Shown here piece by piece: positions 43,496-52,441 of a stretch of 55,486 nucleotides of DNA (position 1 is its first letter; the number at the start of each line of letters is the position of its first letter). The stretch comes from Bin87 sp034423575 (lineage in GTDB: Bacteria > Chloroflexota > Dehalococcoidia > Lucifugimonadales > UBA3495). The position numbers and the translations under genes are program-made. Location of the stretch: NCBI GenBank assembly GCA_034423575.1, contig DAOUIF010000019.1, forward strand, positions 1 to 55,486, read 5' to 3'. A model generated the notes under the pieces. The model was not told the origin of the DNA, did no database searches, and saw only the letters and a list, made by a program, of their open reading frames with translations.

Positions 43496-43568
43496 GTCAC
43501 CTCCCGGCTGAGGGCAGTTTTGCGCGCTTACGTGCTCCCGCTCACAGTATAAGCCCGGTGTCCATAGA

Positions 43569-44576
43569 CTATAGGACGTGGTACAGCAGCAGGTGGTCCC
43601 GCAGCACGTCTGCGGCGAAGTCGTTGTTCACGTCCCGCAGCACCGAGTGGATGTGGTTGGCGCCGTCCTGCCGGTTGTCGTATTCCACCACGAAGTCGCC
43701 GCCGTGCAGCCGGTAGTAGTGCGGTTGGGTACGGTCCACGGGGCCGCCCCAGGCTAGGTGGATCTTCTCCAGCCCGCCCTGGCGCAGCGCGTCCAGCCGC
43801 TCTTCGGCCAGGTCGCCGCGGACCCGGCCCACGTACTCGCTGGCCAGGGCCATCAGCATCTCCCGCTGCGTGCCCGACATGGCGGTGGCCGTCAGGCCCT
43901 CTTCCTTGGGGAGAGACGCCTTGGAGGAGTTGAAGGTGATGATGTCCGCCGGCGCCTCGTCGTAGATTATGGCCCGGCCCTTCTGTCCGGCGTCCAGGCT
44001 CTCCATCAGTTCCAGGGCGATGTCCTGGCTGGCGCCCAGGATGCGCAGGCCCTCCTTGGGTCCCTTGCGCACCTCGGCGGGATTCGCGCCGAAGAAGAAC
44101 GGCGTAACCGACAGCACGCGATCTCCCCAGATGCTGTAATGCAACGATACGTGGTGGCCCTCCACCCGCCAGCCCCAGGGCTCGACGTCGCTGGCGGGAT
44201 CGCCGAAGATCGTCCAGGCGTACCACAGCGGGTCCCTCAGGAACGTCACGCTCCCCCGTTCCTGTTCCAGCGGCCCAAGCACGTCCTCGTGCTCGATGAT
44301 CAACCGGGCTTTCCGGTTGGAGTCCTCGGTCAGGCCGGTGGCCATGAGCGCGTAGGCCAGCCCGCGTTGATCCTCGCTCATGTCGCGAAGCATCAGGCCG
44401 TGCCGGTTCATTGGCGGGTAATACCAGAAGATCCGCTCGCCGTCGTGGTAGCTGTAGCTGATGGCCGCCTTCTGCGAGGCGTCCAGGCTGTTCAGCAGGG
44501 CCAGCGCCGCCCCGCGCATCTCCGATGCTGCCTGCGGGTGCGTGTGGGGATGATCGTGGGTGTGGGCAGTGGTCAT
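43569..44576 (-). CDS. DUF3500 family protein
   Basis: 335 residues after a His-rich start (AHTHDHPHTHPQ), which might bind metal. Family-like features are YYPPMNRHGLMLRDM, a GWRVEGHHVSLHYSIW strand (about residues 134-150), PFFFGANPAEVRKGP and a C-terminal LRDHLLLYHV. DUF3500 proteins are widespread, often near oxidoreductases, and have no settled function. It lies 73 bases upstream of the phosphatase gene and may share its transcript. Confidence 0.85.
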   Translation of the reverse strand: MTTAHTHDHPHTHPQAASEMRGAALALLNSLDASQKAAISYSYHDGERIFWYYPPMNRHGLMLRDMSEDQRGLAYALMATGLTEDSNRKARLIIEHEDVLGPLEQERGSVTFLRDPLWYAWTIFGDPASDVEPWGWRVEGHHVSLHYSIWGDRVLSVTPFFFGANPAEVRKGPKEGLRILGASQDIALELMESLDAGQKGRAIIYDEAPADIITFNSSKASLPKEEGLTATAMSGTQREMLMALASEYVGRVRGDLAEERLDALRQGGLEKIHLAWGGPVDRTQPHYYRLHGGDFVVEYDNRQDGANHIHSVLRDVNNDFAADVLRDHLLLYHVL

Positions 44577-44665
44577 ATCGGCGTGTCTCCTTGGTGAAAC
44601 ATCGCGGCCGGCGTTATCGCGACCGCATAACCGCAGTTTATGCGCGCACGAATTAACGTGTCAAA

Positions 44666-45145
44666 CTACGGGGAATGACCCGCCGCCGCCCGAACCGAGG
44701 CCAGGATGCGACCGTAGGCGTTGCACCGGCACAGGTTGCCGGATAGGGCCGCGCGGATCTCCCCGTCCGTGGGCGCGGGATTTCGGTCCAGCAACGCCCG
44801 GGTGGCCATCACGAACCCTGGAGTACAGAACCCGCACTGCCCGCCGTCCTCATCCAGGAACGCCTGTTGCAAAGGGGACAGTTCGCCGCCGGGAGCCAGG
44901 CCTTCGACCGTTAGCACCGCGTGTCCGTCGGCTCGCATCACCAGCACCTGGCAAGCGTTGACGGGTGCACCGTCCAACAGCACGGTGCAGGATCCGCACT
45001 CGCCACGGTCGCATCCCCGCTTGGCTCCGGTGAGCCCCAGCATATCCCGCAGCACGTCCAACAGCGACCAGTGGTGCCGCACGGAGAGGGTATGCTCGGC
45101 GCCGTTAACGGTGATGGTTATCTCGGCGGTGTGCAGGTTCGCCAT
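44666..45145 (-). CDS. (2Fe-2S)-binding small subunit of a molybdenum hydroxylase (CoxS-like)
   Basis: 159 residues with two iron-sulfur clusters: Cys45, Cys50, Cys53, Cys65 (plant-type ferredoxin region, RGCDRGECGSC) and Cys104, Cys107, Cys139, Cys141 (GQCGFC and LCRC). It passes electrons from the molybdenum subunit to FAD. The matching large and FAD subunits are on the other strand at 46153 and 48922, an unusual divergent split with two other genes between them. Length and cysteines are complete. Confidence 0.93.
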   Translation of the reverse strand: MANLHTAEITITVNGAEHTLSVRHHWSLLDVLRDMLGLTGAKRGCDRGECGSCTVLLDGAPVNACQVLVMRADGHAVLTVEGLAPGGELSPLQQAFLDEDGGQCGFCTPGFVMATRALLDRNPAPTDGEIRAALSGNLCRCNAYGRILASVRAAAGHSP

Positions 45146-45204
45146 GGTTCCGGCATCGTATCGCAGCGGTGCATAGCGGGCAAGGAGGGGGTGACAATTT
45201 TCGA

Positions 45205-45234
45205 TTGACGGGCCCTGAAGCTGGCCGCTATATT
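45205..45234 (+). promoter_or_regulatory. Promoter of the 45274-46148 gene pair
   Basis: TTGACG (45205-45210) and TATATT (45229-45234) are 18 bases apart. Transcription would begin near 45241, 33 bases before the ATG, and the leader contains AGGAGG. Confidence 0.6.
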
Positions 45235-45273
45235 GCGCGCACTTATTTTTGCCAATTTTCCAGGAGGCTGTTT

Positions 45274-45591
45274 ATGGCAGGAACGAAAATCGATTGGGGC
45301 CATGACCGTGAGAAGCCTGAAGGCGTGAAAATCAATTTATCCTACGTGGGTCCAGGCATGCATCCTGAGGAGAGGATAGTTCAATTCAAAATTGGCGGGA
45401 ATGCATACGTGGGGTGGATGCCTGACTACTCAGTCAATGAAACCCAAAAGTGGTTAAAGGCTTTTATCATTGCCGATTTCGACGACGGTAGATGGCTGAT
45501 CGAAATCCCTGACGAAACTTTGACCTCTGGCAGCAGGATATTCGTACCCAAAGAAGATCAAGATTCAGTAGTAACGCTGGGCTGGTGGTAA
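45274..45591 (+). CDS. Hypothetical protein upstream of and coupled to the dCTP-deaminase-like gene
   Basis: 105 residues from MAGTKIDWGH, with AGGAGG six bases upstream. A beta-rich protein (INLSYVGPGMHPEERIVQFKIGG, VGWMPDYSVNE, WLIEIPDETLTSGSRIFVP) with no family I recognise. Its TAA overlaps the next ATG (TAATG), so the two are translationally coupled. Codon use and base composition are clearly more AT-rich than the flanking Cox genes, suggesting transfer. It may be a partner or regulator of the deaminase-like enzyme, inferred from position only. Confidence 0.75.
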   Translation: MAGTKIDWGHDREKPEGVKINLSYVGPGMHPEERIVQFKIGGNAYVGWMPDYSVNETQKWLKAFIIADFDDGRWLIEIPDETLTSGSRIFVPKEDQDSVVTLGWW

Positions 45592-46148
45592 TGATTTACA
45601 GTGACGAGGATATAAAGAATGCTCTGGAGCTTAATAATTTGGTGATAAGCCCCAGTCCAGATCGCGATTCTTTCTCAACTTCTTCGGTAGACTTGCGGTT
45701 GGGCAACCGTTTCACAGTGTTTAGACCTGCGGCTGCAGGATCCGAAATTTCAATCAGGGTAGATGAGGCCGATCCGGAGGAGATTGCTTCTCGCTACGGC
45801 GCGGAAGTGACCGTTGACCGATTTAGATACTTGTCGGTACGCCCCAATGAGTTCGTATTGGCTTACACTTTAGAGCAGATCACATTGCCGCTTGATTTGG
45901 CCGCGCGCGTTGAAGGGAAAAGTTCGCTGGCGAGGTTGGGGTTGTCAGTTCACCAAACTGCACCAACGGTGCAAGCGGGCTGGGGATCACCACGGAGTCT
46001 GCCGCTGCGCTTGGAAATATCGAACGTCGGACCCTTTGTTTGTCGGCTAACCCCCGGCATCCAAATATGCCAGCTCATCTTTGAAGAACTGAAAACCAGG
46101 TCGAACCGGGAACTTCGCTCCCGCTTCCAGAACCAAAGCCCCGACTGA
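45591..46148 (+). CDS. dCTP deaminase / dUTPase family protein
   Basis: 185 residues from ATG 45591, overlapping the preceding stop; a GTG at 45585 is in frame. Family landmarks are SSVDLRLGNRFTVF near residue 30, VEGKSSLARLGLSVH (the phosphate and substrate loop, with Lys where most have Arg), and LRLEISNVGPFVCRLTPGIQICQL. The Glu in LRLEISN is the likely catalytic residue; the loop before it (AGWGSPRSLP) is about four residues longer than usual. It may deaminate dCTP or hydrolyse a dNTP. It stops a few bases before CoxL. Confidence 0.85.
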   Translation: MIYSDEDIKNALELNNLVISPSPDRDSFSTSSVDLRLGNRFTVFRPAAAGSEISIRVDEADPEEIASRYGAEVTVDRFRYLSVRPNEFVLAYTLEQITLPLDLAARVEGKSSLARLGLSVHQTAPTVQAGWGSPRSLPLRLEISNVGPFVCRLTPGIQICQLIFEELKTRSNRELRSRFQNQSPD

Positions 46149-46152
46149 CGTC

Positions 46153-48447
46153 ATGACGACCGCATCCTCATCCCCGCTCACTACCGTCGGCCGCTCCGTC
46201 CCCCGCTACGAGCTGGCCGACAAGCTGTCCGGCGCGGCGCAGTACTCTGCCGATATCTCCCTGCCGGGGATGCTCCACGGCGTCATCGTGCGCAGCCCGC
46301 ATCCCCACGCCGACATACTGTCCGTGGATGCGAACGAAGCCCTGGCCCTCCCCGGTGTCCGCGCCGTCGTTACGCCGGCGGACGCGCCCAATGCGCGCCT
46401 TGCTCCCGACATGCTCGTGCTGGACACCCGCGTGCGTTTCGTAGGCGACGAGGTCGCCGCCGTTGCCGCCGATGACCTTGACACGGCTCGCCGCGCCGCC
46501 GAGTTGGTGCGGGTCGAGTACAACGTGCTGCCCTTCGTGACTGATCCCGTCGCTGCCCTGGAGCCCGACGCGCCGCAGATCCATCCCCACGGCAACCTGG
46601 CCATACCGGAACCCTTGGCGTTGCAGCGCGGCGACCCGTACTCTTCACAAGGCGGTACCGGTTTCGCTGCCGCCGATATAGTCCTCGAGGAAACCTATCA
46701 CCTGCCCACCCACTCGGCCACACCGCTCGAGCCCCGCGCTGCGCTGGCGTCATGGGAGGGCGACCGGCTCACCGTGTGGAAGTCCACCCGCGGGGTGCAC
46801 GTGGACCGCGCCGTGCTGGCTGAAGCGCTGGGGCTCGATCAGGCCGACGTCCGCGTCATCGGCCCCAACATGGGTGGCAGCTACGGCAACAAGGACGAAT
46901 CACGCGTGGCCGCGCTGGCTGCCATTTTGTCCCGTCGCGCTGGTCAACCCGTGCGCATCGAGTACAGCCGCGAGGAGGAGTTCGTGGCCGGGCGCACTCG
47001 CCACGGCGGCCGCATCAACCTGCGCATCGGCATCACCCGCGATGGCGACATCACCGCCATCCACGGCGACGCCCTCATGGACTCGGGAGCCTATCAGGCC
47101 ACCGCGCCCCAGATGACCCGCCGCCTCGGGCAGGGGATTCTGTACCTGTACCGCTGCCCCAACGTGCGCTTTGACGCCAGGACGGTCTCCACGAACAAGC
47201 CCGTCGCCGGCAGCTACCGCGCGTTGGGCGCTCCGCAGGGTCACTTCGCCCTGGAAACCCTGATGGATCGCGCTGCCGAGGCCATCGGGATGGATCCGTT
47301 GGCCTTCCGCCGGCGCAACCACGTCCCCCCTGAGGGGCAACCCGGCCCACGTCTGACGCCCCTCGACCAGATAGTGGACGGCCAGCCCGTGGAAGGTGGT
47401 ATACCCTTCTCCAGCAACGGACTGGGGGAGTGCCTGCGCCGTGGCGCTGCGGAGTTCGGGTGGGATGAACCCTTTGAGCGTGTCGATCCAGGCGACCCGT
47501 TCATCCGTCGGGGCAGAGGCGTCAGCATCATGATCTATCGGGGCGGCGTCGGTTTCGACTCGGCGGCCCGCCTGTCCGTAGGTGCGGACGGCAGGGTGCA
47601 TCTGGTGAGCGGGCTGATCGACGTCGGAGAGGGCGCAGTCACCGTGCTTTGCCAGTTGGCCGCCGAGGCCCTGGCCGTACCCTACGAGGACGTGGTCCCG
47701 CGTTTCGCCGACACCGAAGATACTCCCGACGCGCCCATCACCGCGGGCTCGGCGGCCACGTTTTCCACCGGGACGGCGGTGGTCCAGGCTGCGGAACGAC
47801 TGCGCGAACAGATGCTGGTAGCGGCCGCCGGCCGTCTGGAGGCCGACGCCTCGGCCCTGTCCATCGCCGACGGCGCCGTTTTCGTGACCGACGATCCCAA
47901 CCGTCGTGTCTCCTACGCCGATCTGGCCCAGGCCGTGGGTACAGCCAACCTGACTGCGGAGGCCTCCATCACCCCGGGCAGTCCCGACTACATCGTTAAC
48001 TCCTTCGGCGCCCACTTCTGCGAGATCGAGGTGGACACCGCCACCGGTCGGGTCCGGGTGACCCGCTACGTCGCCGCCCACGACTCGGGCCGCATCATCA
48101 ACCCCCGAACCGCCCTGAACCAGGTGGAGGGCGCCATCTCCCAGATGCTCGGGTTCGCCCTCAGCGAAGAGCTGATCACCGACGGACCCACTGGCATTAC
48201 CCTAAACGGCAGCTACCTGGAGCACAAGAGTCCCACCATCCAGGACTATCCTGACATCACCACCATCTTCACCGACGTGGTCGACCCGGTCGGCCCCATG
48301 GGCGCCAAGGCCCTAGGGGAAGTGCCGTCAGTGGGCGTCGCTCCGGCCATCGCCAACGCCCTGTACGATGCCATCGGCGTCCGCTTCACCCGGTTACCGA
48401 TAACCCCTGACCGGGTGCTCGATGCGTTGGCCCGGCGGCACGGCTGA
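46153..48447 (+). CDS. Molybdopterin-binding large subunit of a molybdenum hydroxylase (CoxL/xanthine dehydrogenase type)
   Basis: 764 residues, the normal length. Order: the N-terminal domain (YELADKLSGAAQYSADI at 19-35), the cofactor-binding segments GGSYGNKDE (241-249, GGGFG in most) and SYRALGAP (354-361, AYRGxG in relatives), and the catalytic Glu723 in GAKALGEVPSVGVAP. The AYRCSFR signature of true CO dehydrogenases is absent, so it is a generic aldehyde, xanthine or aromatic hydroxylase. Partners are CoxS (divergent, 44666) and CoxM (48922). It begins two bases after the preceding stop. Confidence 0.94.
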   Translation: MTTASSSPLTTVGRSVPRYELADKLSGAAQYSADISLPGMLHGVIVRSPHPHADILSVDANEALALPGVRAVVTPADAPNARLAPDMLVLDTRVRFVGDEVAAVAADDLDTARRAAELVRVEYNVLPFVTDPVAALEPDAPQIHPHGNLAIPEPLALQRGDPYSSQGGTGFAAADIVLEETYHLPTHSATPLEPRAALASWEGDRLTVWKSTRGVHVDRAVLAEALGLDQADVRVIGPNMGGSYGNKDESRVAALAAILSRRAGQPVRIEYSREEEFVAGRTRHGGRINLRIGITRDGDITAIHGDALMDSGAYQATAPQMTRRLGQGILYLYRCPNVRFDARTVSTNKPVAGSYRALGAPQGHFALETLMDRAAEAIGMDPLAFRRRNHVPPEGQPGPRLTPLDQIVDGQPVEGGIPFSSNGLGECLRRGAAEFGWDEPFERVDPGDPFIRRGRGVSIMIYRGGVGFDSAARLSVGADGRVHLVSGLIDVGEGAVTVLCQLAAEALAVPYEDVVPRFADTEDTPDAPITAGSAATFSTGTAVVQAAERLREQMLVAAAGRLEADASALSIADGAVFVTDDPNRRVSYADLAQAVGTANLTAEASITPGSPDYIVNSFGAHFCEIEVDTATGRVRVTRYVAAHDSGRIINPRTALNQVEGAISQMLGFALSEELITDGPTGITLNGSYLEHKSPTIQDYPDITTIFTDVVDPVGPMGAKALGEVPSVGVAPAIANALYDAIGVRFTRLPITPDRVLDALARRHG

Positions 48448-48485
48448 CCCTTTCGCTACTCACTGCTAAGCTACGATCCGGCCGA

Positions 48486-48863
48486 CTACAGAGGGCCGCC
48501 CCAGCCCAAGCGCAATCCGCGCACAGGAACGAGTTCCTGTCCTACCGGGTCCACCGCGAGTTTGAAGATTTCCAGTGTTGTCGCTCCCAGCAGAAAATGA
48601 TTGTCCGGCCCGAAAATTACGGGGCAGATGCTGGTAAGGTCGCCAATGCGGATAGACGCTACGCCGTAGTTGCGTATCTCGCTTTCACCGTTGGCGTAGA
48701 AGCACGAGTATTCCCCTTGCGGTTCGATATGCAACTGCTCAAACAATGAAGCCGGGAACATGGAATCGGATGCTCCCGTGTCAACCACTGCTTCCACCGG
48801 TCTCATGTCACTCTCAGGCCCTCTCGAATGCCCAACGTGAACCAGGACACTGAAATACCCCAT
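48486..48863 (-). CDS. Retropepsin-like aspartic protease
   Basis: 125 residues with the single-lobe aspartic protease pattern: the active-site VVDTGASDSMFP near residue 28 and FLLGATTLEIF near 92, the hydrophobic-hydrophobic-Gly motif that packs behind it. Such bacterial proteins work as homodimers and are often cytoplasmic; no signal peptide or anchor is visible. It is on the minus strand between the two plus-strand Cox genes, so it interrupts that unit. Confidence 0.85.
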   Translation of the reverse strand: MGYFSVLVHVGHSRGPESDMRPVEAVVDTGASDSMFPASLFEQLHIEPQGEYSCFYANGESEIRNYGVASIRIGDLTSICPVIFGPDNHFLLGATTLEIFKLAVDPVGQELVPVRGLRLGWGGPL

Positions 48864-48921
48864 ATCGTTCTCCTTGCCACTTCTAGCTCCGTGTTACTGT
48901 AGCATATTCAGTATCAATGCG

Positions 48922-49920
48922 ATGAATCCCATGACCTTCCAATTCCTCCGACCCACCTCTCTGGCGGAGGCCTGCGCCTTGCTGGCCGGGTCGCCCAATG
49001 ATGCGGTACCTGTGGCTGGCGGCACCGATCTCCTCGCGGAGATCCGGGACGGTACTGCGTCGCCGTCGACTCTGGTCGCCCTGGACGCCATCGCTGACGC
49101 CAACCTTGCCGGGATTGCCGACATGCCCGACGGCGGCCTGCGCATGGGCGCACTGACCACCATCACTGACATCGCTACCCACGAGGGCATCCGCAATGAC
49201 TACGCCGCTCTTTCACAGGCCGCAGGCGGGTTGGCGACGCCGCAGGTGCGCAACCTCGGAACCCTGGGAGGCAATCTGAATCAGCGACCCCGCTGTTGGT
49301 ACTACCGCCATCCCCTCACCGTTTGCCTCAAGCGCGGAGGTGACCGCTGTTTCGCCGTGCAGGGCGTGGGCAAGTATCTGTGTGTGACCGGTGGCGACCG
49401 CTGCTTCATCGTGCATCCTTCCGATACCGCCGTGGCTTTGGCGGCCCTGGGCGCGTCGGTCACCATTGCCTCCCCGAGCGGCGAGCGCACCGTTGGCATC
49501 GCCGACTTCTTTGTCGGACCCGATGTGGACCTCGCGCGAGAGAACATCCTGCAGCCGGGCGAACTGCTCACCGCGGCAATACTGCCCCCATCAACTGACG
49601 GCCAGCGCAGCATCTATCTCAAGGCGCGGGAACGGGAGTCCGGCGACTTCGCCCTGGTCAGCGTCGCGGCTGCGCTTGTTGTCGAGGGTGGCGTGATTAC
49701 CGAGGCGTCAGTGGCGTTGGGCGGCGTGGCTCCCAAACCTTATCGCGCCCGGGGAACGGAGGAATATCTGCACGGGCGGGCGGTCGCCGATGTGTCGCGC
49801 CCCGACGCTGGAGCCGCGGCCATCGCCGACCCACGTCCCCTTCCCGACAACGCCTACAAGATTCCCATGGCCTCCAACCTTACGGCCCGCGCCGTAGCCA
49901 ATCTACTCGGCGGATCATAG
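48922..49920 (+). CDS. FAD-binding subunit of a molybdenum hydroxylase (CoxM-like)
   Basis: 332 residues from MNPMTFQFLRP (ATG 48922; a second ATG at 48931 is equally good), with no strong Shine-Dalgarno. FAD motifs are VAGGTDLLAEIRDG near residue 35 and LGTLGGNLNQRPRCWYYR near 115 (the T-x-GGN loop). A cysteine-containing insert follows, as in 4-hydroxybenzoyl-CoA-reductase-type relatives (KRGGDRCFAVQGVGKYLCVTGGDRC is the region, residues about 135-160). The C-terminal domain is complete. It takes electrons from CoxS. Confidence 0.93.
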   Translation: MNPMTFQFLRPTSLAEACALLAGSPNDAVPVAGGTDLLAEIRDGTASPSTLVALDAIADANLAGIADMPDGGLRMGALTTITDIATHEGIRNDYAALSQAAGGLATPQVRNLGTLGGNLNQRPRCWYYRHPLTVCLKRGGDRCFAVQGVGKYLCVTGGDRCFIVHPSDTAVALAALGASVTIASPSGERTVGIADFFVGPDVDLARENILQPGELLTAAILPPSTDGQRSIYLKARERESGDFALVSVAAALVVEGGVITEASVALGGVAPKPYRARGTEEYLHGRAVADVSRPDAGAAAIADPRPLPDNAYKIPMASNLTARAVANLLGGS

Positions 49921-50062
49921 CGCGGTCGTCAACGATTGCGCACCGCCGGTGGGACGACTGCCCGGAATCGTCCGTGTGTGAGTCGCTTGGCGGCCTTTTC
50001 TTGACATCCGCCTACCCCTGTAACAGAATGTCGCCAACCCCACCAATGCGCAGGAAGAGAGT

Positions 50063-50857
50063 ATGACAACAGTTCAGAGTGGTTCCCGCACTACCGTAAA
50101 TGTCAACGGCACTGCCGTGGAAATGTACTCCGGCGGCAGTGGCCCGCCGCTGGTGTTCTTCCATGGCGCCGGCGGCTCCAACGGATGGCAACCCTGGCAC
50201 GAGGACCTGGCCGCCGAGTACACCGTCTACGTTCCCAGCCAGCCCGGCTTCAATGGCACCGAGGCCCCAGGTTGGGTCAAGACCATCAACGATGTGGCCC
50301 ACTTCAACCACATGTTCGTCGACGCCCTGGGCTTGCAGGACATCGTGCTGATGGGCTCCTCCATGGGCGGCTGGGTCTCTGCCGAGATGGCCTCCATGGA
50401 CGACCACAACATCGACGCCCTGGTCCTGGTGGACCCCGCCGGCATCAAGCCGCAGGAGGGTGAGATCGCCGAGATTTTCATGGTGTCCGCTGACACCCGC
50501 CTCAAGCAGCGCTTCCACGACCCCAGCCAGGTGGAAAACTACGAGCACTACGCCCGCGAGTTGACGCCCGAAGAGCAGCTGGTGGTCCACTCCAACGCCA
50601 TCACGGCGTCCCAGCTCTGCTGGAGGCCCTATCTGCACAACCCCAGCCTGCCGCACTTCCTGTCGCGGGTGAGTACCCCCACCCTGATCGTCTGGGGCCG
50701 GGAGGACGCGATCATCCCCGTGGAGTGCGGCCACTTGTTCCAGCAGGCGATCCAGGGCAGCCAGCTGCGCATCATCGACAACTGCGGACACTCCCCGGCC
50801 GTCGAAAAGCGCGGCGAATTCGTCGGCGCCGTCACTGGATTCCTGAACAGCCTGTAG
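50063..50857 (+). CDS. Alpha/beta hydrolase
   Basis: 264 residues with AGGAAGAG before the ATG. The triad is intact: Ser in GSSMGG near residue 97, Asp in LIVWGREDAIIP and His in IIDNCGHSPAVE; the oxyanion region is HGAGGS. It shares the cap-domain segments GIKPQEGEI and CWRPYLH with the hydrolase at 14859. It is followed 61 bases later by an LLM oxidoreductase in the same direction; the two probably act on one pathway, oxidation followed by hydrolysis. Confidence 0.92.
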   Translation: MTTVQSGSRTTVNVNGTAVEMYSGGSGPPLVFFHGAGGSNGWQPWHEDLAAEYTVYVPSQPGFNGTEAPGWVKTINDVAHFNHMFVDALGLQDIVLMGSSMGGWVSAEMASMDDHNIDALVLVDPAGIKPQEGEIAEIFMVSADTRLKQRFHDPSQVENYEHYARELTPEEQLVVHSNAITASQLCWRPYLHNPSLPHFLSRVSTPTLIVWGREDAIIPVECGHLFQQAIQGSQLRIIDNCGHSPAVEKRGEFVGAVTGFLNSL

Positions 50858-50918
50858 CTCTAACACCGGAACTCTTCCGCCGCTGGCGGACCCGCGCGAC
50901 CCAGAAGGAGCAGACATC

Positions 50919-52070
50919 ATGGCGCACGATCTCGAAGTATTCTGGTTCTCCGAACAGCCCTACGGCCACGTAACCGAGGATGACCTCGAAGGGTGGGAAT
51001 CGGGGCGGATGCACTTCCCCAACACCTATTTCGACCCGGAGAAGGCCCACGTCCTCTACTCCAACTACCACGACCAGTACCAGCTGGCCGATGAGGTCAA
51101 CTTCGACGGCATAATGTCCAACGAGCACCACAGCTCTTACTGGTGCATGAAGCCGTCCGTCAACGTCGACGCCGCCGTCATCACCCAGCGCACCAGAAAG
51201 GCCAAGATCGCCATGCTGGGCAATGTCATCGCCGTCAACGATCCGGTGAAGATGGCCGAAGAGATCGCTATGCTCGACTGCATCAGCGGCGGTCGCATCA
51301 TCTCGGGCTTTGTGCGCGGCACCGCCGTGGAGACCCTGCACGCCGGCTATCCCCCCACCGAGAACCGCCCCCGCTTTGAAGAGGCCCATGACCTCATCGT
51401 GAAGTGCTGGACCCAGCCCGGCCCCTTCCGCTGGGAGGGCGAGTACTGGCCCCACCGTATGGTCAATCCCTGGGTGGTGCCCATCCAGAAGCCGCATCCG
51501 CCGGTCTGGTTCCCGGGCACCGGCAGCCCAGAGTCGGTGATCTGGGCCGCCAAGCACCGGTACCCGTACATGAACCTGGGCTCCCTGTTGGACCTCACCA
51601 AGCAGCTCAAGGGCATCTACCATGAGACCGCCGCCGAGGAGGGCTACGAAGCTGGCCCCGAGCACTTCGGCTACCTGATCCGCTGCCTCGTCGCCGACAC
51701 CGACGAGAAAGCCCAGGAGATCGGCCGCACCTTCCTGTGGACCGAGAACCACCGCAACCGCGGGCCGATGGAATTCAACGACCCGCCCGGCTACCAGTCC
51801 CGCGAAGCCCTGCGCATCAAGATGTCGCGCCCCCTCATCGGCACCGGCACCATGGGCCGCCGCATGACCTACGAGGACCTGCAGGACGCCTACAACATCA
51901 TCGTCGGCAGCCCCGAGACCGTGACCGAGAAGCTGCGCCACATCCGCAGGGACCTGGATCCCGGTTACATCCTCATCTACGGCAACGAGGGTCACATGGC
52001 CCACGAAGACGTCATGCGCTCCGTCGAACTCCTCGGCACCAAGGTGATACCGGCGCTGAAGGAAGGCTAA
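50919..52070 (+). CDS. LLM-class flavin-dependent monooxygenase
   Basis: 383 residues with GAAGGAG nine bases before the ATG. Luciferase-family landmarks are ADEVNFDGIMSNEHHSS near residue 55, KIAMLGNVIAVNDPVKMAEEIAMLD, SGGRIISGFVRG and KPHPPVWFPGTG. The EHH motif and the long insert before the C-terminus fit the group that includes alkanal- or limonene-type monooxygenases. A strong hairpin follows the stop. Substrate unknown. Confidence 0.92.
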   Translation: MAHDLEVFWFSEQPYGHVTEDDLEGWESGRMHFPNTYFDPEKAHVLYSNYHDQYQLADEVNFDGIMSNEHHSSYWCMKPSVNVDAAVITQRTRKAKIAMLGNVIAVNDPVKMAEEIAMLDCISGGRIISGFVRGTAVETLHAGYPPTENRPRFEEAHDLIVKCWTQPGPFRWEGEYWPHRMVNPWVVPIQKPHPPVWFPGTGSPESVIWAAKHRYPYMNLGSLLDLTKQLKGIYHETAAEEGYEAGPEHFGYLIRCLVADTDEKAQEIGRTFLWTENHRNRGPMEFNDPPGYQSREALRIKMSRPLIGTGTMGRRMTYEDLQDAYNIIVGSPETVTEKLRHIRRDLDPGYILIYGNEGHMAHEDVMRSVELLGTKVIPALKEG

Positions 52071-52099
52071 ACCGTAGCCGGGTTACCGCGAAGTTTTCG

Positions 52100-52123
52100 G
52101 GAGCGGGCTTCAAAACCCGCTCC
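52100..52123 (+). terminator. Terminator after the LLM oxidoreductase
   Basis: GGAGCGGG and CCCGCTCC form a perfect eight-bp stem with an eight-base loop, 30 bases after the stop codon, followed by TATTCG. Confidence 0.75.
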
Positions 52124-52188
52124 TATTCGTGCTGCCCACCAATGGTAGACTCGAAGCGACGATTGCAACGTTTCGTGGGACAGCGCGC

Positions 52189-52416
52189 ATGGCAACTTCA
52201 GTCGAACTTTCACCTGAATTCGAGGAGCGCCTCGATCTCTTGGCTGTGCACACCGGCCGCTCTAAACCGATCCTTCTCGGCGAGATAATCGAACGCGGCA
52301 TGGAGGATACTGAGGACTACCACCTGTCCATCGAGGTGGTCGAACGTATTCGCAGCAGGGAGGAGCGCGTCTATACGTCTGCCGAGGTAAGGCGCGACCT
52401 TACCCTGGAAGATTGA
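52189..52416 (+). CDS. RelB/ParD-like ribbon-helix-helix antitoxin
   Basis: 75 residues from MATSVELSPE; the frame is open to 52129 but the added part has no function. The N-terminal ATSVELSPEFEERLDLLAVHTGRSK is the ribbon-helix-helix DNA-binding pattern of type II antitoxins, and the acidic C-terminus (SAEVRRDLTLED) fits the toxin-binding tail. Its stop lies inside the reading frame of the RelE-like toxin, so the two genes overlap if the toxin has its family N-terminus. Confidence 0.82.
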   Translation: MATSVELSPEFEERLDLLAVHTGRSKPILLGEIIERGMEDTEDYHLSIEVVERIRSREERVYTSAEVRRDLTLED

Positions 52417-52441
52417 GTGTTCCGAAACCGCCAGGAGTCAA

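Noticed and set aside
46153..48447. Calling the large subunit a CO dehydrogenase
   Set aside because: The CO dehydrogenase AYRCSFR signature is absent; the segment reads SYRALG, so only the general molybdenum hydroxylase family is supported.
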